From assembly GCF_900636535.1 (NCBI RefSeq), contig NZ_LR134289.1, forward strand, positions 744,001 through 808,000: DNA of 64,000 nt, read 5' to 3'. Position 1 is the stretch's first letter, and each line of letters begins with the position of its first letter. Shown piece by piece: positions 34,853-44,955 of this stretch. The position numbers and the translations under genes were made by a program. The DNA is from Chryseobacterium gleum. GTDB lineage: Bacteria > Bacteroidota > Bacteroidia > Flavobacteriales > Weeksellaceae. The notes beneath the pieces were generated by a model, which saw only the letters and a list, made by a program, of their open reading frames with translations, made no database searches and was not told the origin of the DNA.

Positions 34853-35488
34853 ATGAGAAAGATTTCAATTACAGTGATACTATTGATATGCTCCATAATT
34901 ACTAAAGCACAGCAATCAGAGCATTCCTATACTACACCACCGCAAGAGTTTTCCCTTAGTGCCGGGGCGGTCAATACCGCTATCCTACAAAAGAGATTTT
35001 ACGGGGGATATTTGGATTTAAAATATTATCCCGTCAAAAGGTGGGCTACGGGGCTTAGTTTTTCACTTGTTGGAAGAAAGATAACAGATACGTTCACTTA
35101 TTCCATAGGACAGCCATTGGTGGACTTTTATGAAATAGGCTGGGTTAATCAATATGACATAATACAGAAAGATAAAATCCGTCTTGGGGTAAGCCTTAAT
35201 AATGGTGTTGCTATTTCGAGGCTTGGGGATAATGCCGAAAAAGAAAAGTATTGGGCAAGATTTGGTTCGGGAAAACGTGCAAAAGAAGTAGCTACAAATT
35301 ATTTCTACCTGTTACAACCCGGCTTAAATGTTTCGTACAAGATTTATTCAAACACTAACAGTCCTGACATTTACTTTACAACCAAATTACAGTATCGGGC
35401 AGTATTTGGCAGTCCGAAATACGGACAAATCAACGACTTTTCTAACTATTGGATAGGAGCAGGAATTACAGTTTTAAGCGATATGTAA
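34853..35488 (+). CDS. Exported beta-rich protein, probable small outer-membrane barrel
   Basis: About 211 residues from ATG 34853, where a proper signal peptide begins (MRKISITVILLICSIITKAQ); an upstream in-frame start at 34820 would add 11 residues. The mature part has alternating aromatic/polar strands (FYGGYLDLKYYPVKRWATGLSFSLVG) and ends with IGAGITVLSDM. It looks like an eight-stranded barrel or a similar surface protein. The function is unknown; it follows the TonB receptor in the same direction. Confidence 0.7.
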   Translation: MRKISITVILLICSIITKAQQSEHSYTTPPQEFSLSAGAVNTAILQKRFYGGYLDLKYYPVKRWATGLSFSLVGRKITDTFTYSIGQPLVDFYEIGWVNQYDIIQKDKIRLGVSLNNGVAISRLGDNAEKEKYWARFGSGKRAKEVATNYFYLLQPGLNVSYKIYSNTNSPDIYFTTKLQYRAVFGSPKYGQINDFSNYWIGAGITVLSDM

Positions 35489-35535
35489 ACAGAATTATTT
35501 AAAAAATTTCAGAACAATACTATAAGCAATCATCA

Positions 35536-35874
35536 ATGAAAAATAAAACATACGACATACTCGGCATTTCGGCAGCAACGCTCTGTTTAATCCATTGCCT
35601 GATTTTCCCTTTGCTTGTCATTATACCGATTGGCATATCGCATAATCCGTATATAGATTTAGCCTTTTTGATTATCGGAGCTATTATAGCATTCAAAATC
35701 TGCAAGACGACCGACAGCAAGCTGGTCATTGCTCTTTTTGCCGTTTCATTGCTTACGATTTTAATTTCGGTAGTCCTCGATGCCCTTTACCATATACACC
35801 TGCCCCTTATTTACGTCGGCTCCGTGGGGCTGATTACGGCACATATCATCAATCATCGCAGGACGCATACCTAA
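35536..35874 (+). CDS. merC: MerC-domain membrane protein
   Basis: 112 residues with four membrane segments. The first helix region has ATLCLIHCLIFPLLVI, whose CxxxC-like Cys pair is typical of MerC mercury transporters. The C-terminus is His-rich (HIINHRRTHT). In Bacteroidetes cargo this family often appears without other mer genes, so the substrate may not be mercury. Confidence 0.85.
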   Translation: MKNKTYDILGISAATLCLIHCLIFPLLVIIPIGISHNPYIDLAFLIIGAIIAFKICKTTDSKLVIALFAVSLLTILISVVLDALYHIHLPLIYVGSVGLITAHIINHRRTHT

Positions 35875-35910
35875 AGAAATCGGGAAAACAACGCTAAAAA
35901 ACAATACTGA

Positions 35911-37137
35911 ATGGCAACAAATAATATAATAAACGCAATCACAGAACCCTTTAAAACCCTGCGAAACACGACTTTCGCAAGGCTTTATTTCGCACAGATA
36001 GCAAGCCTTTTCGGCGATGCTTTTACGTGGCTTGGTCTGGCTTTGCTCACGTATGAGATAAGCCCCCGAAATGCCGCCGCCATATTGGCATCAGCCCTAA
36101 CATTAAGGGTAACGGCATACATCATTTTTTCGCCCTTTGCAGGTGTGGTATCAGAAAAATTCCAACGCAAACAGATATTGCTCATCACGCAGTTTGCAAG
36201 AATGGCAATCGTCTGTATGTTGCCTTTCGTCAATGCCGAATGGCAGTTGTACGCATTGATATTTGCATTGAATGTGTTTGCGGCATTTTTTACGCCTACA
36301 TATAGAGCCATTATTCCGCAGATAGTGGAAAAAGAGATATACAGGGAAGCCAACGGCTTATCAATGGCAACCTTTCAGTTGTTGAGTGTTTTCGGACCCG
36401 CATTGGCGGGTATCGTAGCGGTTTGGCTGGGTGCTACACAAATATTTTTCGTAAACGGTGCAACGCTGTTTGTCGCTATATTGTTCATTCTTTCCATTCC
36501 GAAATCATCATTGCAAAAAGGTGTAAGCAGTGATAATGCCGTACCTCAAAAAACGTGGGGCGAAGTGTTAAAAGGCATACGATTATTGTTCGGTAACAGG
36601 ATTGTACGGTTTGCATTAAGCATTGAATTTATATCAGCCGTCGCAGGTGCTATGGTTTTGGTCAATACAGTTGGCTTGGTAAAAACGTCCTTAGAGTTGG
36701 ACGATAAGCACTACGGGTGGATAATGTCGGTATTCGGCGTAGGTGCAGCGATTACAGCATTTTTATTGGGTAGTTTGGACAAATCCAAAACACGTAGCGT
36801 TTCACTGATTAGCGGAGCAATGTTGATAGGTGTCGCCATCAGTTTTGCCAATTTCGTACCATACAACGGGCTGATGTTCTTATGGATTTTGGCAGGTATC
36901 GGGCAGACCTTAGCCGATATGCCGTCCGAAACACTGATAGGCGAAAATATCGAACCTAAAGACCAAGGCAAAGTGTATGGTGCTCATTTCGCATTCTCCC
37001 ATTTGTGGTGGGCAATCGCCTACCCGATAGCGGGATTTTTAGGCACACAATTCCCGAATAGAGAGTTTTTGTACGGTGGGATAGCTACCATTGTTTTAGC
37101 GATTATTGCTATTCTGATGTTTAGAAAATCAAATTAA
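35911..37137 (+). CDS. MFS efflux transporter (NreB/EntS-like)
   Basis: 408 residues, 12 predicted membrane segments. The N-terminal TFARLYFAQIASLFGDAFTWLGLALL, a loop with SEKFQRKQILLITQFAR (motif A-like) and FTPTYRAIIPQIVEKE resemble MFS_3 exporters such as NreB-type nickel resistance and EntS. In a Co/Zn/Cd/Ni cargo a nickel role is attractive but not proven. It ends 36 bp before the rteC-like gene. Confidence 0.8.
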   Translation: MATNNIINAITEPFKTLRNTTFARLYFAQIASLFGDAFTWLGLALLTYEISPRNAAAILASALTLRVTAYIIFSPFAGVVSEKFQRKQILLITQFARMAIVCMLPFVNAEWQLYALIFALNVFAAFFTPTYRAIIPQIVEKEIYREANGLSMATFQLLSVFGPALAGIVAVWLGATQIFFVNGATLFVAILFILSIPKSSLQKGVSSDNAVPQKTWGEVLKGIRLLFGNRIVRFALSIEFISAVAGAMVLVNTVGLVKTSLELDDKHYGWIMSVFGVGAAITAFLLGSLDKSKTRSVSLISGAMLIGVAISFANFVPYNGLMFLWILAGIGQTLADMPSETLIGENIEPKDQGKVYGAHFAFSHLWWAIAYPIAGFLGTQFPNREFLYGGIATIVLAIIAILMFRKSN

Positions 37138-37173
37138 AAAATGTAGCCTGAATATTAATTTAAGATAACCGGT

Positions 37174-37998
37174 ATGGATAAATTTTATCAACAGATACTC
37201 AATAAGCTGGAGGACGAAATCAGGGAATTGGAGGTTGAAACCGATTGCTCTGTGCAACGAATTGAAGCAGTTATCAAACTTATCATTAAAACTTTGTCCG
37301 ACCTAAAGGAGCACATCTTAAAAAGAGGGTTTAAGAATACCGTTGAAGAAATCAATTTTTTCAAACATCAGAAACCCGTTATCGTTGCTAAGCTCATTTA
37401 TTACTATGCCATTTACAAAATTGAAACGAAAAAACCCAACGGTACGAAAGCGGTCAGAAAATATTTCAATGAAGAATTGAGAAAGCTCAAAAGACACTTC
37501 AATAACAACCTTGAACTGTATAAATACTATCGCACCAAAAGTACATTTCTTGACGAGAAGTTATTTATAAGAGGAAAATTTGATATTAAGTTAAGCATTG
37601 ACACTATTTATTTGGAAACAGATATTAGGTTCTCTACTTATTACGATTATAAAATAGCCGAGATTATTGCTAATGACTTGATACAGGTATATCTTGAAGC
37701 AAAACTAAATAAAAACAGTCACAGCAAAATATCGGATAACTCGTCTTTGAAATGGACAGGGAGTAAAGCCGCAGCTATCGAATTGATTTACAGCTTGCAT
37801 TCACAAGGTGCATTTAATAATGGGAATACTGATATTATAAGCATTGTCAGATTTTTTGAAAACAGTTTTAATATTGATTTAGGCGATTTTTACCATACAT
37901 TTTTAGAACTCAAATCCCGAAAGATGAACCGAACAAAATTCCTTGACAGTTTGCGTGATGCCTTGATTAAGAGAATGGACGAACAGGACGAGAAATAA
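37174..37998 (+). CDS. rteC: RteC-family regulator (copy 1)
   Basis: 274 residues. The RteC hallmark region FSTYYDYKIAEIIANDLIQVYLEAKL is at about 150-175, and the C-terminal winged-helix-like part has KWTGSKAAAIELIYSLHSQGAFN. By CTnDOT knowledge, RteC activates the excision operon. This copy lies at the cargo/backbone border; the second copy at 49538-50383 adjoins the excision operon. The two are clearly paralogous but well diverged. Confidence 0.88.
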   Translation: MDKFYQQILNKLEDEIRELEVETDCSVQRIEAVIKLIIKTLSDLKEHILKRGFKNTVEEINFFKHQKPVIVAKLIYYYAIYKIETKKPNGTKAVRKYFNEELRKLKRHFNNNLELYKYYRTKSTFLDEKLFIRGKFDIKLSIDTIYLETDIRFSTYYDYKIAEIIANDLIQVYLEAKLNKNSHSKISDNSSLKWTGSKAAAIELIYSLHSQGAFNNGNTDIISIVRFFENSFNIDLGDFYHTFLELKSRKMNRTKFLDSLRDALIKRMDEQDEK

Positions 37999-38026
37999 AA
38001 GGGGCTTTGAAACAAGCCCCTTTTTT
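37997..38026. terminator. Bidirectional terminator between rteC copy 1 and the helicase gene
   Basis: AAAAGGGGCTT, a 6-nt loop and AAGCCCCTTTTTT form a strong GC stem flanked by A and T runs, serving both convergent genes. Confidence 0.85.
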
Positions 38027-41000
38027 ACAATACACCTCGTGGCAAATGAATACCTTTTGTCCGTATAATGCTTTCCGAAACTTTTGGTGTTTCTTGCTTT
38101 TTCTCGACCTGTTCCGTAGGTTCTCCCTTTTTATCCGGTTCGATAGATAACTGTATCTTTCGCTCAATAGAAGCCAGCTCCGTTTTGAGTTCGCTCAGTC
38201 GGCTCTCCTTAGTCCACGTACCATTGACGACCTCCTGAAGCACAGGTATATCCTTTTGATAGCTCGCAATGCTTTCCTGTTCCTTTGCCATAAGTGGCGG
38301 TATTTTTTCCAACGCTCTCAAAAAGTTTAAAGAGGCGGTTTCGGGGTCTTTAGCAATCACACCGAAATTATGATTGTACTTTATGTTACCCTCTCCCTGA
38401 ATAAAAAATCGGTTTACCCGAATATCTACGCCGTCTTTTTTGGACATTTCCGTTTTAACCAATAGCTGAAATCCGTACAAACTGCCAATCTCCTGATAAT
38501 CCCCACCTGTACGGGCTTTGTCTGCAATCTCGTTGAGCTTGGTTCCAATCTGTTTGACGTTCGCATTGAGCGATAAGCCGTCCAACTGAACAGGGTTTGC
38601 GATTTTGCCGTCCTGCCTTTTTTGTATGCGTTGTTGTAAATTCTCCCAATCGGTTGTCATTCGGTTGAGGCGTGATTGAGCTGCGTTAAATTCTTCCGTA
38701 TAGTTTTCCAATTTAGATTTAGCACTATACTTAGAGCGGTTAAACGCTTGCTTTTCGCTTTCCAATCCTGCAATCTGTTTTTCAACCCGTGCCTTATCCA
38801 GCAGGTCTGTATTTCCTGACAGGATTGCCACGTATTCCGAGAAGTTCATACCCGACTTTTCGTCCATACTGCCCTCGTCAATGGTTCGCTTGCCGAGATT
38901 ATTGGATTTTAATTGGTCGATAAATAGCTGTTTGTTGAACAGCAGGTTGAACTTATAACTATCCAAAGATTTCTCAACGGCATAAATGATTACATCTACT
39001 TTGTTGTCCGCAAAATGTTTAGCAATTTCATTGCCTTTGCGGATTGCCCGACCGTCACGCTGGGCAAGGTCGCTTGGTCGCCACGGGGTATCTAAGTGAT
39101 GAACGGCAACGGCTCTTTTCTGTGCATTTACACCCGTTCCGAGCATACTCGTTGAGCCGAACAGCACACGGATTTTTGCCCTCGTTCATTCCTTTGATAA
39201 GGTCTTTACGTTGCTTGTCCGTTTTGGCTTCCTGAATAAACCGGATTTCGTTTGCAGGTATGCCGTGGTCTTCCACGAGCTTGCGTTTGATTTCCGAGTA
39301 CACGTTCCACTCATTCGGCTTGTACGTTCCCAAATCCGAGAACACGAATTGCGTACCTTTCTGTGCGTTGTATTTGTTGTAATACTTCGCTATATTGTTG
39401 GCACAGTGCGAGGCTTTGTTGTCGGGGTGGTCTTCATAGATACCGCTTACCATTCGCATATCCAAAGACATCTTACGGGCGTAGTCCGTAGCGATAAGCA
39501 TTTTTGCTTTTTCTTCCGATTTTGACAACGGGTGTCTGCCGAGCAGGGTTGCATCGCCCGACTTGGCAAACTCCATTAGGTTCTGAATAAACTCCTCTTG
39601 GTCGGGCGTAGGCGGAATGTTGTACAGGATTTCGTTTTTTTCGGGGCGGTCAATGCCTATATCTTTGGCAGTCCTGTAATCCGTGATTTCAGAGTAGAAC
39701 TGTGCAAGCTCCGGTACTTTGATAAAATAACGGAAACGTTCTTTTGCCACGATATTGTTAGCTACCGAAAATTCATAATCAGTCGTTTTACGTGCGTAAA
39801 TCGCTGCCCACGCATCAAAACAGTTAATGCCCTGTTTTTCTAATGCCCGTGGGCGTAGGTATTTGAACAAGAGGTACAATTCCGTTAAGGAATTGCTGAT
39901 AGTAGTCCCCGAAAGAAAGGTTGCCCCCATATCTGCATCGGTTTGCTCCTGAATGGTACGGATAGCAAAAAGCAGGTTCATCGCTTTTTGGCTACCGTCC
40001 ACGTTACCCAATCCGGCTACCCGACTATGACGGGTATTGAACATTAGATTTTTAAATTGGTGGCTCTCGTCGATAAACAAATGGTCTATGCCCATCATTT
40101 TAAAATCGACAATATCATCTTTGCGATTTTCAATATCGTGCTGTAAAGTCTTTAGCTTGACTTCGAGATTGTCCTTTCGCTTGATAGCTCCGGCAAGCAT
40201 ACCCCTTGTTACCTCCGCACCGTCTGCCTCCATTGCATAGAGGTTTCGTTCCACGTTATCTAATTCTATTTCGAGGATTTCCTTTTGGATTTCGGGGCTT
40301 TGCGGTATCATTCCGAATTGGTCGTGGGTTAAAATCACACAATCCCAATCATTGTTTTTTATATCCCCGAATATTCGGAGGCGTTTTTGTGGAGTGAAAT
40401 CGTCCTTGCCTGGGAACAGTATTTTAGCGTGGGGATAGGCTGTACGATAGGCTTCGGCGATTTCGTGAACATTACTTTTTAATCCGATTATCATTGGTTT
40501 GTGTGCCAAGCCCAAACGCTTCATTTCCTGTGCAGCAGTACACATAACCAATGTTTTGCCAGCACCGACCTCGTGGTCACAAATTGCACCGTTGTTCAGT
40601 TTTATCATCCAAACGGTGTCCTTTTGGCTACTGTACAAATCTTCAATACCTAACGCTTTGCGGTCTAAGCCTGCAAAGTCCTGATGGGAACCGTCATAGT
40701 TCGGACGGACAAAGCAGTTAAAGGTATCGTTGTATTGGTCGGTCAGTCGGGTTTTAAACTCATCACTTTGGGCGTGTAGCCAATCGGTAAAAGCGGAGCG
40801 GATTTCGTCAATTTTGGAGTTAGCCATTTGTATAGCCTCCATATCCTTGACCTTGACTTCTTTCCCGTCTATTTCTACTTTTTTGGTTATATCGGGTGTC
40901 GTATTGACAAGGGCGTGTTTCAGCAGGGCAACGCCGTCAAACGTTCGACTTTCAGCCTTGACCGCATACTTGACCCAAATATTTTGGTTTCCCTGATTAC

Positions 41001-43461
41001 AGATAACCGAAAAATCATCGGAGCTGTCCGAGTAGTGGATTTTTACATCTGCATCAAACAGGTGCGAGGCAAATTTGGCATATACGCCTATGGGTATCCA
41101 GCGTTCGCCGAGGTTGAAGTCCAGCTCCTCAAATTCGATACGTCTTGGTCGGGCTTCCTCTAATACCGTAAGGCTTTGTTTGGCTTCCTTATCTTCGGGA
41201 TTTTGTTCAACGTAGGTTCTGATTTCGTTAGCTTTTTCAACCACGTTACCAGCAATCCAGCGTTCGGCAATCTCGTACTCCCTTTCCAACGGATTGTAAA
41301 AAATACGACCGTGCAAATGCTCTTTCAGGGCATCGGCGGTCATATTGCTGATTTCGGACATATAGTCCAAATCAACCGTTCCGAATTTGTTCAGCGAGGA
41401 AGCTAATGCTTCCTGCGGATTGTCCGTTGCTAATGTTGTGGTCGAAAAACTTACGGGGTGGCTGAATATATCCGCTTTCTGAACGATACCGCCTTTTACA
41501 CGCTCCAAATACGGGATTTCTTTTCCTGCACTATCCGTTTTAATCAGCTTGATATTATCGGCACTGTTCAGGTTGCTGTACTTTTTGACAAAGGTATCGT
41601 ACAGGCTATTCAGTTTTTCCCTTTCTTCCTTATGCTCCGTTTGCTTTTCGGCTTCTTTTTGATACAGGTCGTTGTAGGTGTCACGTACAGCGATATAGGC
41701 TTCGGCTCTTGCTTTTTGGGCGGACGGTAGTTGCAACGGGTGGAACATTGCCGTTCCGTTTTCCTTATCTACCTCCTGCAAATGACCTACCCAGCCGTTA
41801 TCCACGACAAGGCAGTCGTTACGGTGGTACGATTGCAATTCCTGACTGTACAAGCCAGGTTCGGGAATGGTATCGGGAACAGTCACGGGAATAGCTGGCT
41901 TATCAGCTTGGCCATTCCCGTTTTGTTGTGAAAATAAATCTCCGATTATTTCCCGTGTAATGCCGTTGGGTGGGGTTGCTCTATTGACCGCACCATTGGG
42001 AGCAGGAGGCGTGTAAGGCTGTTGCATCGCCCCACTGAATAAGTCCGTTTGCCTGTTGATAGGCGTTCTCCGTCTATTGGAGGTTTGCCTTTTGGTTCTC
42101 GTGGCTCTCTTGGGCGGAGCAAGAACGGCAACGGGTTCGCCAGCATTTTCAAACAGGTCGAAAATGCTTAACTGCGTAAATTCCTTTGGGCTTTCCGTTG
42201 CTATGGTTGTTTGCGTAAAACGAGGGCGTTCCGGCTGAATGATTTCACGCTCGATAACAGGAGGCGGAGGCGTTGGCTGTGCCGGAATTTGTACGATTGG
42301 CTCATCGTTCCGCTCGCCTTTGTACAAAGACAAATTCAGGTGCTTTCCAAAATCATCGGAAAGCATCTGTTTGAGATTTTTGGCAATGCCCTCAACGCCA
42401 TCTTGGTGTGTATAGATTAAAGCAGGTTGCCCGTAAGGGTCGGTATCTACTTTCCAATGCGTATTTATAATTCTTGCACCGTCATCGAATATCGCATTGC
42501 TGGGTGTGCCATATCCCGTTTTGTTGCTTTGGCAAAACAGTTCTTCCGCTTCGGTCAGACTTTGTTTTGCGGTATTCTTTTGCAGGATTATCAGGTCGGA
42601 GCCGACCTCTGTACCTGCATAATCTGAAAACAGGTTATTGGGTAATCGGATAGCCGAAACCAAATTGTTGTTTTCCATTAACGCCCTGCGTATCGGCTCA
42701 TTATTAGGACTGTTTAAAATCCCTTGTGAGGTAATGAACGCCTGTAAACCGCCCTCTCGGAGCATATCATTACCTTTCAAAAAGAAATAATTATGAATGC
42801 TTCGGGCAGCTTGTATTTTTGCAGGGTCTTTACTTCGGGAATACGAAAGGTCAAACACGGAGGTATCGCCGAAAGGGATATTGCTTGCGATTACATCATA
42901 GGTGTTTTGCTCCTTTTCGGGGATTTCTTCAAAGCCACTCACACGGATATTGCTTTCGGGATAAAGGTGCTTTAATATTTTGCCCGTTAGTATATCCTTT
43001 TCATAGGCGGTAACTTTGGTTTCGCTCTCTGCAAAGGACTGAACGAAAGACCCGATACCTGCGGAGGGTTCGAGAAATTTGTCAATGTTCACACCGCTAT
43101 CCCTCAATGTGGAGGATATAGCGTTGATAACTTCCGGCGGTGTATAAAAAGCGGTCAGTACCGAGCTTCTCATACTATCCACATACCTGCGGTATTGCTT
43201 TTCGTCCGTAGAATTTTCTTTTAAAAGTTGGTGGAGTTCCTGCGTAATCGGGAATAAATCGTGTTCGGTTTTCCGCCAATGGTTGATGTCTATTTCGTGT
43301 TCTACGGGATTGAGAATGAATTTAAGACCGCCAAATCCGCTGTAACGCATCATACGCCGTCTTTCCTCTGCGGTCGCTTGTCGCTTCTCCTTTTCCAATG
43401 TAAAAGCAATCCGCAGGGCTTCAATATTGTGCTGGAGGTGCTGACGTTTACTGAAGCCCAT
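38025..43461 (-). pseudogene. Giant N6-DNA methylase/SNF2-like helicase (DarB-like), single frameshift
   Basis: Two overlapping minus-strand frames form one protein of about 1,810 residues. The N-terminal part has a SAM-binding motif [11 protein letters not shown] and SNIPFGD (variant NPPF methylase motif IV) near 132-200. The helicase part has GAGKT near 968, DESHQF near 1132 and, in the second frame, [15 protein letters not shown] and the arginine-rich [17 protein letters not shown]. The frame breaks at 39173-39177, where an A5 run on the coding strand should be A4. Such proteins are standard in Bacteroidetes ICEs and are thought to protect incoming DNA. Start chosen at MGFSKRQ (43461); MKIMGF at 43470 is possible. 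Confidence 0.85.
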
Positions 43462-43885
43462 TATCTTCAATCCATATTGCGATTGTTCCCGTCAGTTCGG
43501 TATAGAGGACATCAAACTCGTAACCGTAGGCGAAATCATCGGTTAGTTTATACTTTGCAAATACAGGCTCACAGATTGGAAACATTTTAAGGGCGAACGG
43601 TCGTAGTTCCTTGTCTGCCATAATGGTGGCGAACTCATTGCATACGACCTGAAAAACCGTATCAAACTTTGAGAAGTGCAAGCCCTCAAAGAGTATGTAA
43701 TTGGCAATCTCATCACATTGGTCGATAGCATTGCCGGAGCGGAACGCACCCTCGTAGGCATTGGCAGCCCACGAGGAACGCTGGTCGATAAACTTTTGGT
43801 CGTTGGCTTTTTCGGGAAAGCTACTGTTAAGGTGTTCTTGCAGTCGTAAACGGAAATACGACAAGTCTTTTTGCTGTGTACTCAT
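43448..43885 (-). CDS. DUF1896 protein
   Basis: About 145 residues from ATG 43885 ([19 protein letters not shown]); the longer frame to 43939 would add an unlikely leader that crosses toward the phased array. [21 protein letters not shown] and [20 protein letters not shown] are typical of DUF1896, a small ICE protein always next to the methylase-helicase. Its stop overlaps the helicase start by 14 bp or more. The function is unknown. Confidence 0.82.
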   Translation of the reverse strand: MSTQQKDLSYFRLRLQEHLNSSFPEKANDQKFIDQRSSWAANAYEGAFRSGNAIDQCDEIANYILFEGLHFSKFDTVFQVVCNEFATIMADKELRPFALKMFPICEPVFAKYKLTDDFAYGYEFDVLYTELTGTIAIWIEDNGLQ

Positions 43886-43954
43886 AATAAATTTTGTTTT
43901 AGAATTTTGCGTAAAGCCTAAAATTAGAGCAGGTAGCAAGTGCCTTTGAGGAAT

Positions 43955-43998
43955 TGGCAGGGTTTGGCGTTGAAAGGCAGGATTTGTCGTAACAAGGC
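43955..43998. repeat. 10-bp-phased TGGC array upstream of the DUF1896-helicase operon
   Basis: Units begin at 43955 (TGGC), 43965 (TGGC), 43975 (AGGC), 43985 (TGTC) and 43995 (AGGC), all in the same 10-bp register. It lies 70 bp upstream of the ATG at 43885 and reads GCCA/GCCT toward the gene. Confidence 0.65.
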
Positions 43999-44000
43999 AT

Positions 44001-44028
44001 AAAAAAGCCTCTGAAAATTCAGAGGCTT
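44001..44028 (-). terminator. Intrinsic terminator after the ORF6N gene
   Basis: On the minus strand AAGCCTCTGAA pairs with TTCAGAGGCTT and is followed by TTTTTT (plus-strand A run at 44001-44006). It ends transcription from 44917 and insulates the downstream DUF1896 operon. Confidence 0.85.
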
Positions 44029-44038
44029 AGTTGTATAT

Positions 44039-44917
44039 TCAGGGCAGGAGTTGGAGCATTCTGCCGACTTCTATATCCATTCGGGAAAATGCAAACCACT
44101 TTTTACCCAAATCTTTGAGCGAAGCTCCGATATGGTACAGTTCCGTTTGGTCGATTATCAAAAATCGGTCGTGGGCATCGGGGAAAATCTCAATTTCAAT
44201 CGGGGCATATTGGCTGTTATACCTTTGTACGTCCAACCGTAGCTGATTACCGATAGTTTTTGTATAGATTTTTGCCGTTACATCATCATTCCGTTTGCCC
44301 AATAAGGTCAGTACGGTATCATCTGCATAATTGTCGAGCAGGATAATGGAGCTTTCGGCATTCCTGATAATATCCGCTACAAACTTGTAGGCATCAAAGA
44401 CCTGCCCGTTATAGAAAATACCTTTTTCGCTTTGGAGCTTGTCGCTTTCCAGAGCCTTAAATATTTCCTCAAATTTTTGGTCGGCTTGTAATTGTTTCAG
44501 TTCTATATTGTCCAAACGATGAAACAGCGAAGCATTGCTCGTAAGCACTTTTCGCATTTCTACAAACGCATTCATAATCTCAATGCTGACCTTTACGGCT
44601 ATTTCTGACCGTAGCACAGCACTCAACATAGCAATGCCTTGTTCACTGAAAACATAGGGCAGGTACTTTCGGTGTTGTCCTCTTCCTGTGTTTAAGGTTC
44701 CAATTTGGAACCTTAAAGAATATGCTTCTTCATCGGTCAGTTGAAAACAGAATTTTTCGGGAAACCGCTCAATATTCCGTTTTACGGCTTTATTAAGGTT
44801 CTTTGTTTCCACTTGGTACAACGTAGCGAGGTCGCTGTCCAGCATCACTTGTTTGCCACGTATGGTATATATCAAATTTTCAATTTCCTTTTGGGCTATT
44901 ATAAGTTTATCCGTCAT
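44039..44917 (-). CDS. ORF6N-domain protein
   Basis: 292 residues. The N-terminal ORF6N domain (PF10543) has IYTIRGKQVMLDSDLATLYQVETKNLNKAVKRN and FPEKFCFQL, then KYLPYVFSEQGIAMLSAVL. The C-terminal half (about 165-292) is rich in acidic and hydrophobic residues around SSIILLDNYADDTVLTLLGKR and resembles a PLD-like or DUF fold. ORF6N proteins are common on phages and ICEs as DNA-binding accessory factors. It is single-gene with its own terminator and separates the excision operon from the helicase operon. Confidence 0.85.
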   Translation of the reverse strand: MTDKLIIAQKEIENLIYTIRGKQVMLDSDLATLYQVETKNLNKAVKRNIERFPEKFCFQLTDEEAYSLRFQIGTLNTGRGQHRKYLPYVFSEQGIAMLSAVLRSEIAVKVSIEIMNAFVEMRKVLTSNASLFHRLDNIELKQLQADQKFEEIFKALESDKLQSEKGIFYNGQVFDAYKFVADIIRNAESSIILLDNYADDTVLTLLGKRNDDVTAKIYTKTIGNQLRLDVQRYNSQYAPIEIEIFPDAHDRFLIIDQTELYHIGASLKDLGKKWFAFSRMDIEVGRMLQLLP

Positions 44918-44955
44918 TGTTGCATTACGTTCAGGTTTTCTAAAATCTAATATAG

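Noticed and set aside
35399..35418. Two phased GGCAG words inside 34853-35488
   Set aside because: Only two units, in a coding region of the cargo, with no operon start nearby; consistent with chance.
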